The position numbers and the translations under genes were made by a program. 5,041 nucleotides of DNA, taken from contig JARFQS010000026.1 in NCBI GenBank assembly GCA_029287645.1, positions 1 to 5,041 of the forward strand, in the 5' to 3' direction. The notes beneath the pieces are model-generated. The model was not told the DNA's origin. It saw only the letters and a program-made list of their open reading frames with translations, and searched no databases. Shown here piece after piece: positions 1 through 5,041 of this stretch (position 1 is its first letter; each line of letters opens with the position of its first letter). Source of the DNA: Thermoanaerobaculia bacterium (lineage in GTDB: Bacteria; Acidobacteriota; Thermoanaerobaculia; Multivoradales; JAHEKO01).

Positions 1-73
1 GCAAGACCCAGGTCCCAAGCCCCAGGACGACATAGGGGCGGGCCCTTGCCCTACATCCCGCATCGAATCGTGG
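1..73. other. 3' flank of the kinase gene, no supported gene
   Basis: This short stretch follows the kinase stop codon (complement of 74-76). It holds an imperfect 14-nt tandem duplication: CAAGACCCAGG at 2-12 and CAAGCCCCAGG at 16-26, differing at one base. It also holds a short hairpin in which GGGC at 36-39 pairs with GCCC at 48-51 around an 8-nt loop. No T-run follows the hairpin on the minus strand, so it is not a convincing intrinsic terminator. One plus-strand frame is open from the window edge to a stop at 33-35, which could be the end of a neighbouring gene, but ten codons are too few to judge. Confidence 0.4.
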
Positions 74-2755
74 CTAGCGCCCTTCGAGCTCGGAGGTCCA
101 GTTGACGACCAGGGTGATGGGCTCGAAGGCGCTGTCGCCCACCGTATTCATCAGGAAGCGATCACCGTCGGCGGTCACGTCGTAGTCGAAGACGTTCGTC
201 GGCATGCGAGGCGTGTCGAACAGCTCGCTGATCTCTCCGATCTGGAAACCTGCACCGGTCGGATCGACCTCGGCCACCATGAGCTTTGCCGCGGGTGTCA
301 AGAAGTACAGCTCCCGGCCGTCGCCTCTCCAGCGAGGCTGAGAGCCCCCTTCAGCCGAAACCTGCCACTTGCGACCGGGATCGGGGAAGGTCGTAACGTA
401 GATCTCGGGCCGGCCTGACTCGTCTGATTGATAGGCGACCCACCGCCCATCCGGAGAAAACTGCGCCGCCCACTCGTTGAATTCTGTCGCCACGAAGTCG
501 AAGGGCTCAGCTCCGTCATCCAGAGGCAGAATCCTGAGATCGGCATTGCTGACGCCACCTCCCGTCCCCTTGACGAAGGCCACATATCGGCCGTCCGGAG
601 ACACGTCCATGGGAAGATCGACATCCTTGCTCACCCAGAGCTCCTCATCGGTGCCGGAACCTTCGACATCCTTGGCGAAGAGGTCGAAGTCCGCGACCCG
701 CGACGAGGCCCAGACGATGCGCTTCCCGTCGTGGGACCAAATGGCTCCGACGTCTTCCGAAGGGTCGAACGTGAACCGGCTGCGGACGCCTCGATCCAGA
801 TCGTAGATCCAGATGTCACCGGCACCCGTCTCCGGGTCGCCGATGGTGATCGTCGCCAGCTTCTGATCTGGAGACAGCACGGGGCCGACGTTGAAGGCCG
901 GGTCGCCCACGGTCTTTAGACGAGCACCATCGCGGTTATACCAGGCAAGCTGCGTCGTCAGATCGCCGCCGCCGATCTGGTACGCAAGCAAACCCTGCTG
1001 CGAAACAGCGAAGGCCGCAATCGCGGCTCCCGACATGGCAACGACGCCTTCCACCAAGGGCTTCGGTTCGCCAGCGAACTCGAGGCGGGCGCTGTCGAAA
1101 GGCTGAGCCAGCAAAGCGTCGCCGCGGGCGAACAACAAGTACCCGGAGGCGTACTCGGCCTGGGAAGAGGCGTTGGCCAGACGCCTCGGCTCCATCCCAT
1201 CGAGCGAGGAGACCCAGATTCCACTGCCTGCCACAGCCGTGCCCATAGCTCCTACTCGAGTGAAGTAAACAAAGTGTCGGCCATCAGGAAGAAAACGGGG
1301 GTGCCGGTGACTGTTCTCTCCTGCCTCCTCATCGAGTTGCGTAACCGGTTCCGATGGGCCTCCATCCGCCGAGACCTTGTGGATAGGACCATTGTGAACA
1401 GGCGCGAAGAGAATGACACCGTCCTGATTCCAGGCCCCTCCCTTGGCATTCGTGGCGTCGGCCATGGTTATGGACGGACCTCCTGCAGCATCGACCTTCT
1501 TCAGCTTGCCCTCCGCAAAGTACCCGACCTGTCGACTGTCCGGCGACCAGAAGGGATAGGCTGCACCTTCGCTTCCTTCGATCTCCCGTGACGACGTCTC
1601 ATCGAGTGGGCGCACCCAGAGCCTTGTGTTTCCGTCCCGTCCTACGGCAGCCCAGGCGAGCACCCGTCCATCCGGTGAAACGGTCACTGGGCCGGGAGCC
1701 GACGGGCTGAGGCTGAACACCGTATCCACGGCTGGTGCAATCTCGGCTCGCAGGACGCGCTGCTCGGGCGTGGTGTCGCGCAGCAAGAGCCCACCAGCAG
1801 CGAGAGCAGCTATGGCGAAGATCGCCGCCACAACCCAGGCCATTCGCTCTCGTGACTTTCGGCGGCTTGCAACTGGCAGAGGCACTCCGGCCTGCGAACC
1901 GGCGTCTTGGATCCACTCGAGCTGCAACTTCAGATCGTGAGCGCTCTGAAAGCGGTCATCGGGGTCTTTCGCATGGCAGGTGCGAATGACCCGATCCAGA
2001 GCCGGAGGCGCCAGAGGCTGCAACTCGGCCAACGGCGCGGGCTCGCGGTCGAGGACCGATGCGATCAGGCTGGCCTGGGTCTCACCCTGAAACGCTCGCT
2101 GACCCGTGGCCATCTCGTACAGCACCGAGCCGAACGCGAAAAGATCGCTCCTCGCGTCGGCTTCCTTGCCCTCGAGCTGTTCGGTAGCCATGTACTGGAA
2201 CGTGCCGACCAGCATGCCCTCCGTCGTCAAAGGGCTCATGGTCGGCGACTGGGTGGGTGCGGTCGGATCCGAGAGTGCTGCCGACCCCTTGGCCAATCCG
2301 AAATCCAGGAGCTTGGCTCCCGTGCGGGTCAGCATGATGTTGCCTGGCTTCAGGTCGCGGTGCACGAGTCCCTGCCGGTGCGCCTTGTCGAGCGCATCGG
2401 CGATCGAAGTCGCTATGGGTAGTAGCTCGTGCATCGGCACCGGCCCCTTCTCGAGCCGTGCCGCGAGGGTGTCGCCGTCGAGAAACTCCATGACGAGAAA
2501 ATCGACTCCGTTCTCGGAGCCGATGTCATGCAGAGTGCAGATGTTGGGATGCTGCAGGCTGGAAACAACCCGAGCTTCACGCTCCAGCCTCTGGCGCAGC
2601 TCGGGGCTCTCCGAAAGGTGCTCAGGCAGCACCTTGATCGCCACCTCACGTTCGAGGCGTGTGTCGCGGGCCCGATACACCTCACCCATGCCCCCAGCAC
2701 CCAGGGGCTCGACGATCTCGTACGGGCCGAGCTTGCTACCTGCTTCGAGCGTCAT
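74..2755 (-). CDS. Transmembrane Ser/Thr protein kinase with C-terminal PD40/TolB-like beta-propeller
   Basis: Predicted PknB-type (Hanks-type) kinase that phosphorylates Ser/Thr in the cytosol and probably senses something outside the membrane. Residues are counted from the start at 2755 (893 aa). Visible kinase elements are the Gly-rich loop GAGGMGEV (19-26), VAIK Lys41, helix-C Glu60, HRD 132-134 with Lys136 and Asn139, DFG 151-153, a Ser/Thr/Pro-rich activation loop (about 162-180), Asp204 and Arg268. All catalytic residues are present. The APE-like motif reads ATE, with Thr191 where Pro is usual. A basic stretch (298-304) precedes one transmembrane helix (305-325), giving an N-in, C-out topology. 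The remainder carries about nine PD40-type strands (SPDGR, SPDSR, LPDGR, SHDGK, GDGRE and similar) expected to fold as one or two propellers. The start at 2755 is preferred because MTLEAGSKLGPYEI matches where such kinases usually begin. An in-frame ATG at 2770 would add five residues. Neither start has an SD. The ligand is unknown. Confidence 0.95.
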   Translation of the reverse strand: MTLEAGSKLGPYEIVEPLGAGGMGEVYRARDTRLEREVAIKVLPEHLSESPELRQRLEREARVVSSLQHPNICTLHDIGSENGVDFLVMEFLDGDTLAARLEKGPVPMHELLPIATSIADALDKAHRQGLVHRDLKPGNIMLTRTGAKLLDFGLAKGSAALSDPTAPTQSPTMSPLTTEGMLVGTFQYMATEQLEGKEADARSDLFAFGSVLYEMATGQRAFQGETQASLIASVLDREPAPLAELQPLAPPALDRVIRTCHAKDPDDRFQSAHDLKLQLEWIQDAGSQAGVPLPVASRRKSRERMAWVVAAIFAIAALAAGGLLLRDTTPEQRVLRAEIAPAVDTVFSLSPSAPGPVTVSPDGRVLAWAAVGRDGNTRLWVRPLDETSSREIEGSEGAAYPFWSPDSRQVGYFAEGKLKKVDAAGGPSITMADATNAKGGAWNQDGVILFAPVHNGPIHKVSADGGPSEPVTQLDEEAGENSHRHPRFLPDGRHFVYFTRVGAMGTAVAGSGIWVSSLDGMEPRRLANASSQAEYASGYLLFARGDALLAQPFDSARLEFAGEPKPLVEGVVAMSGAAIAAFAVSQQGLLAYQIGGGDLTTQLAWYNRDGARLKTVGDPAFNVGPVLSPDQKLATITIGDPETGAGDIWIYDLDRGVRSRFTFDPSEDVGAIWSHDGKRIVWASSRVADFDLFAKDVEGSGTDEELWVSKDVDLPMDVSPDGRYVAFVKGTGGGVSNADLRILPLDDGAEPFDFVATEFNEWAAQFSPDGRWVAYQSDESGRPEIYVTTFPDPGRKWQVSAEGGSQPRWRGDGRELYFLTPAAKLMVAEVDPTGAGFQIGEISELFDTPRMPTNVFDYDVTADGDRFLMNTVGDSAFEPITLVVNWTSELEGR

Positions 2756-2768
2756 AGAAGTGTGGCGC

Positions 2769-2774
2769 ATTGTA
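2769..2774 (-). promoter_or_regulatory. Candidate -10 element for the kinase gene
   Basis: The minus strand reads TACAAT here, five of six matches to TATAAT. Transcription would start near 2762, giving a leader of about 6-7 nt before the ATG at 2755. It would also place the alternative ATG at 2770 inside the -10 box, so that ATG could not be used. This agrees with the missing SD. No good -35 hexamer is visible 16-18 bp upstream, so the call is weak. Confidence 0.3.
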
Positions 2775-2800
2775 ACGCATGCGCGGTGTGGAGGTATGAT
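2770..2800 (+). promoter_or_regulatory. Candidate promoter of the small membrane protein gene
   Basis: TTGTAA (2770-2775, four of six matches to TTGACA) is followed after 19 bp by TATGAT (2795-2800, five of six matches to TATAAT). The start of transcription would fall near 2807, only about five bases before the ATG at 2812, so the mRNA would be nearly leaderless. This fits the absence of a usable SD. The -35 hexamer overlaps, on the other strand, the candidate -10 of the divergent kinase gene. A palindrome CGCATGCG (2776-2783) lies in the spacer, and CGCAT is directly repeated at 2766-2770 and 2776-2780, which could be an operator. Confidence 0.35.
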
Positions 2801-2811
2801 GTAGATAGGTC

Positions 2812-3069
2812 ATGGAAGACATCGGCAGTTGGGCCTGGCTCATCATCGCGATCTTTGTCGTCGTAACGCGGGTGTTGCCGCGCCTGTTTCGCGGCAAGAC
2901 GAGTAGCGCAGAAGTACCGGAGCCTCCCCGCCCCCAGCCCCCACCGGAGCCCGAGCCCATCCAGGAGGGCGCCGGCACGGGTATGGACCTCGAGACGCTG
3001 GCGAAGTCCCTGGCGCTGCCAAGACCCAAGAGGGGCGCTTCCGCACCACCCCCCATCGAGCCGAAGTAG
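2812..3069 (+). CDS. Small single-pass membrane protein with Pro/Glu-rich tail, unknown function
   Basis: An 85-aa protein I do not recognise as a named family. A short acidic N-terminus (MEDIG) is followed by one hydrophobic helix (about residues 5-18) and then a basic cluster (Arg20, Arg24, Arg27, Lys29). By the positive-inside rule this predicts the N-terminus outside and the tail in the cytosol. Residues 35-49 are rich in Pro and Glu. Residues 58-69 (MDLETLAKSLAL) look like a short amphipathic helix, and the end is Lys/Pro-rich. It is divergent from the kinase, with 56 bp between the starts, and converges on the beta-helix gene with 35 bp between the stops. An upstream ATG at 2796 is followed at once by ATG-TAG, so it cannot be the start. 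The membrane helix plus charge pattern supports a real gene over the opposite-strand frame. A role as kinase partner or substrate is only a guess. Confidence 0.7.
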   Translation: MEDIGSWAWLIIAIFVVVTRVLPRLFRGKTSSAEVPEPPRPQPPPEPEPIQEGAGTGMDLETLAKSLALPRPKRGASAPPPIEPK

Positions 3070-3104
3070 GCACCCGTCAAGAGCCGTTCAGGGCCTTCCG
3101 ATCC

Positions 3105-4400
3105 TCAAGGTATCGCGCCGGACCAGGCATCCGTGTCTCCGGACTCGAAGCCGTCGGAGAAGATCTCGCAGTGAGACGGAACGCTGGTGAGCCAGGGATC
3201 GAAGTCGAGGCTGCCGGTGCCCGTCACTGCAACAGTGTCACCCGACCCCGGCCCGTCGCCGGAGGGACCGTCCGCGGAGCCCCACCAGTTGTTCTCGAAG
3301 GTCGCCGCCCCGGTGCCGTCGTGAATGACACCGTCGACGTTGTCCTCCACGCAGTTGCCGGTTGACAGGGCACCCATCGCCGAGTCCCCATCGATCTGGA
3401 TACCGACGGTGCTCCACCGAATCTGGTTGTCACGGATCTCGTGATCGATGCCGCCGTTCGAAAGCCGGATCGCGGTGTTGTTTGGCGCCATGACCCCGTT
3501 GGCGTCGACCCCGAGCCAGTTCCCGACGACGAGATTCCCATCCCCGCTGCCGGCAACCGAATCGATGTTGATGCCAGTCGAGGTATTGGCGATCACATTA
3601 CGCTCGAGGTCATCGGAGACATTGTCCTCGTTCGTGCCGATCAGATTGTCTCTCGAGCCCTGTCGGATATACACACCCAATGCTGAACCCAGAGATGTCA
3701 CACCGTCAGCACCCAGACCGACGTAGTTTCCGGCCACGACGTTGTTCCAGTTGCCGTTGATATAGACACCGGTCGACGCAGCGATGACATTCCGCTCGGC
3801 CAGGTCATCGACGCCGTCGCCATCGACTCCGACAATGGCCCCTTGACCACTCTGACCGATGGAAATACCGGTGGAGGTGCTGACCTTGGAAGAGCCGTCG
3901 GCGGATACCCCGAGGTGGGTGCACTCTACGCGGTGGGCGCCCGAGGAATACAAGGCAATGGGGTACTTCCGACTCAGCGCCAGCCCGCGAATAGTGCTCG
4001 GATCCTCGCTGACGATCAGGAACGTATAGAGCGAGAAAAAACCCTCCGGATCCCCGAGAATCTCGACCCGCATGTACGAAGGCGCGGAGGCCGTTGCACA
4101 CACGTTGGCCGGAGCCGTGCCATATCGGGGCTGAGTCGTGCCGTCGACGACGACAGCCTCGTCGATCGCCTCCGGGGCCGTGAGGAGATCGATCGTGCAG
4201 ACGCCAGCGGCCGAGCACTCCCCCTCGGGAATCGCGAACTCGATTCTGTCCTCACCCGGATTGTCGTTGGCGTCGATGATCGCCTGCCGGAGTGTTCCGA
4301 CGCCGCTGTCAGCGGTTGAAGTGACCGTGAACGTAGCCCCGTTCACGACTGCTACGGACCATGCGATCGACATCACCACAGCGACACCCAGAGATCTCAT
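3105..4400 (-). CDS. Secreted right-handed parallel beta-helix protein with CSLREA-like N-terminus
   Basis: A 431-aa exported protein of the pectate-lyase-like beta-helix type. A signal peptide spans about residues 1-21, with cleavage likely after VNG. TVTSTADSG and GTLRQAIIDAN (25-45) form the CSLREA-like region common at the start of such secreted repeat proteins. Residues 161-294 hold two near-copies of a 65-69-residue unit with ERNVIA and V(A/V)GN blocks, and a degenerate third copy follows. NNWWGSADGPSG (370-381) and FDPWL (400-404) are the usual end of these helices. Six Cys (62, 68, 101, 160, 350, 411) may form disulfides. The protein ends in IFSDGFESGDTDAWS (413-427), a recurrent-looking tail with no transmembrane segment after it. 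No catalytic residues could be assigned, so surface structure, glycan binding or a lyase-like activity all remain possible. The start is fixed by a strong SD. It is probably co-transcribed with the DinB-like gene 23 bp upstream. Confidence 0.9.
   Translation of the reverse strand: MRSLGVAVVMSIAWSVAVVNGATFTVTSTADSGVGTLRQAIIDANDNPGEDRIEFAIPEGECSAAGVCTIDLLTAPEAIDEAVVVDGTTQPRYGTAPANVCATASAPSYMRVEILGDPEGFFSLYTFLIVSEDPSTIRGLALSRKYPIALYSSGAHRVECTHLGVSADGSSKVSTSTGISIGQSGQGAIVGVDGDGVDDLAERNVIAASTGVYINGNWNNVVAGNYVGLGADGVTSLGSALGVYIRQGSRDNLIGTNEDNVSDDLERNVIANTSTGINIDSVAGSGDGNLVVGNWLGVDANGVMAPNNTAIRLSNGGIDHEIRDNQIRWSTVGIQIDGDSAMGALSTGNCVEDNVDGVIHDGTGAATFENNWWGSADGPSGDGPGSGDTVAVTGTGSLDFDPWLTSVPSHCEIFSDGFESGDTDAWSGAIP
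3519..3920 (-). repeat. Internal duplication coding for beta-helix units
   Basis: Two successive units of the beta-helix protein, residues 161-225 (3726-3920) and 226-294 (3519-3725), share the same order of blocks: (H/Y)(L/V)GxxADG, then a G(I/V)xI strand, then an acidic loop, then ERNVIA, then a second G(I/V)xI strand, then GN. A third, decayed unit starts at WLGVDANG (295). The similarity is at protein level and the DNA copies have diverged, so this is an old duplication. Confidence 0.75.
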
Positions 4401-4404
4401 GATG

Positions 4405-4413
4405 CCTCCTCCT
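4405..4413 (-). promoter_or_regulatory. Shine-Dalgarno of the beta-helix gene
   Basis: The minus strand reads AGGAGGAGG, giving two overlapping AGGAGG cores 4 and 7 nt before the ATG at 4400. It lies inside the 23-bp gap after the DinB-like stop codon, which supports translation from a shared transcript. Confidence 0.85.
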
Positions 4414-4423
4414 CGTAGTCGGG

Positions 4424-4996
4424 TTACTCGGGCTGCGGCGCGCTCCAGGGCGGCACGACATCGTTGCTTCGTGCGTACGCTATCAACTGGCCTAGATGCT
4501 CATGGGAGTGGCTGAGGAGAATCAGCAGCACACCGCCCTTCGTCATCTTCATCCCGAAGAACTCGACCTCATCGCCGAGCTGCTCCGCCGGATAGTCACC
4601 GATGGCGCTCTTGCCATACGCCATCGACTTCTGGAGCCTGGCGATGACATCCGCCTTGGCGGTGATGTTCTTCTCCATCTCCTGCATCTTCGCCATCATG
4701 TCCTCGGACGTGTCCATTCCCTCCGGGGGGGCCACTCCGAGCATCACCGGCAGACCGAGATTGGCCCCCGCGACATGCATCAAGGTCTCGGACGTCGAAC
4801 GGACACCCTCTGCGGGGCGCCAGGTGAAGAGCTCTTCCGGCATCGCCTCGGCCAGCTGCACGAGCCTTCCCGAGACAAATTCGAAATTGCCGGCCAATTC
4901 GGCCAAGTACATCGAGCCTTCGCCTTCGTGATGCTCGGCCAGAGCAGGGGCACCCAGAGACAACACGAGACAGACGAGCAATGTAATTCCGCGCAT
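4424..4996 (-). CDS. Exported DinB-fold (DinB-like/DUF664-type) protein
   Basis: A 190-aa protein with a signal peptide (MRGITLLVCLVLSLGAPALA, cleavage predicted after Ala20) and a four-helix DinB-like domain. DinB-fold proteins typically bind a divalent metal through three His. Here the candidates are His74 (TLMHVAGAN) and His163/His167 in SHSHEHLGQ, with an extra His165. The HLGQLIAYARSNDVVPPWS end is typical of DinB proteins. Cytosolic relatives include thiol S-transferases using bacillithiol or mycothiol, but many members have no known activity and none can be assigned here. Export implies action in the periplasm. The mature N-terminus would be EHHEGEG, His-rich. The start at 4996 is chosen over the in-frame ATG at 5041 because of the AAGGAG 8 nt upstream and the signal peptide beginning right there. 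It is first in a probable two-gene operon with the beta-helix gene. Confidence 0.88.
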   Translation of the reverse strand: MRGITLLVCLVLSLGAPALAEHHEGEGSMYLAELAGNFEFVSGRLVQLAEAMPEELFTWRPAEGVRSTSETLMHVAGANLGLPVMLGVAPPEGMDTSEDMMAKMQEMEKNITAKADVIARLQKSMAYGKSAIGDYPAEQLGDEVEFFGMKMTKGGVLLILLSHSHEHLGQLIAYARSNDVVPPWSAPQPE

Positions 4997-5004
4997 CAGA
5001 ACCT

Positions 5005-5010
5005 CTCCTT
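5005..5010 (-). promoter_or_regulatory. Shine-Dalgarno of the DinB-like gene
   Basis: The minus strand reads AAGGAG, 8 nt before the ATG at 4996. This decides the start against the further upstream ATG at 5041, which would put a non-hydrophobic extension ahead of the signal peptide. Confidence 0.85.
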
Positions 5011-5016
5011 TCAGAA

Positions 5017-5041
5017 ATGTCGGGGCCATTCTAGCCGACAT
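5017..5041 (-). promoter_or_regulatory. Candidate promoter/operator of the DinB/beta-helix operon
   Basis: A perfect 7-bp inverted repeat, ATGTCGG (5017-5023) and CCGACAT (5035-5041), flanks 11 bp that include TAGAAT on the minus strand (5028-5033, five of six matches to TATAAT). Transcription from it would start near 5021 and give a leader of about 25 nt containing the SD. The -35 would lie beyond the window. The repeat could be a repressor site clasping the -10, or the end of a hairpin terminator of an upstream gene. It reaches the window edge and may extend further. Confidence 0.4.

Noticed and set aside
35..52. Hairpin after the kinase gene as an intrinsic terminator
   Set aside because: The stem is only four to five pairs and no T-run follows it on the minus strand.
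2106..2804. A 232-codon plus-strand open frame opposite the kinase domain
   Set aside because: It is antisense to the conserved catalytic motifs, and its Ser/Arg-rich composition is what the complement of a GC-rich gene gives.
2736..3080. A 114-codon minus-strand open frame across the kinase start and the small gene
   Set aside because: It overlaps two better-supported genes, is Gly/Ser/Arg-rich without domain features, and disrupts the divergent layout. The plus-strand frame has a membrane helix with correct charge placement.
3070..3104. Bidirectional terminator between the convergent genes
   Set aside because: Only three- to four-pair stems are visible and there is no T-run on either strand.
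3843..4319. A 158-codon plus-strand open frame opposite the beta-helix gene
   Set aside because: It is a shadow of the sense gene, with no domain, signal peptide or SD that I can support.
4997..5041. A 15-residue N-terminal extension of the DinB-like protein from the ATG at 5041
   Set aside because: The strong SD and the signal peptide both point to the ATG at 4996. The extension would cover the SD and the inverted repeat.
1..5041. CRISPR array, tRNA, rRNA, insertion sequence or phage genes
   Set aside because: There are no regularly spaced direct repeats, no cloverleaf-like segments, no transposase-like proteins and no terminal inverted repeats with target duplications. The four genes and their short spacers account for the whole window.

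Overview
This is a GC-rich window (about 60% by eye) with four protein genes packed end to end and almost no spacer DNA. The most diagnostic gene encodes a receptor-like Ser/Thr kinase with a C-terminal PD40/TolB-like propeller. Its N-terminal LGPYEI...GAGGMGEVYRARDTRL run and its C-terminal ITLVVNWTSEL tail are of a kind I associate from memory with Acidobacteriota, perhaps a Thermoanaerobaculia-like lineage. The exported DinB-fold protein and the secreted beta-helix protein ending in DGFESGDT.AWS fit the same picture. This assignment rests on recognised style, not on a search.

Layout. Positions 1-73 are the 3' flank of the kinase gene, with no supported gene. Positions 74-2755 (minus; alternative start 2770) encode the kinase. 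A 56-bp divergent intergenic region (2756-2811) holds candidate promoters for both directions, and neither flanking gene has a convincing Shine-Dalgarno (SD) sequence. Positions 2812-3069 (plus) encode an 85-aa single-pass membrane protein with a Pro/Glu-rich tail. Thirty-five bp later, convergently, lies the end of a secreted beta-helix protein (3105-4400, minus). Directly upstream of that gene, on the same strand and 23 bp away, is an exported DinB-fold protein (4424-4996, minus). The last 25 bases form an inverted repeat around a -10-like hexamer, probably the promoter/operator of the DinB/beta-helix pair.

How the parts may work together. The kinase is predicted to sit in the inner membrane, with a cytosolic catalytic domain and an extracytoplasmic propeller as the likely sensor. 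The small membrane protein is transcribed divergently from it and could share regulation, but nothing in its sequence proves a functional link. The DinB-like and beta-helix proteins both carry signal peptides, both have strong SDs and probably form a two-gene operon for exported products. No RNA genes, CRISPR arrays, insertion sequences or clear intrinsic terminators were seen. No demonstrably new system is present. The items most worth checking are the C-terminal FESGD motif, the exported DinB protein with a possible N-terminal Cu/Ni-binding motif, the altered APE motif of the kinase and the two compact promoter regions.
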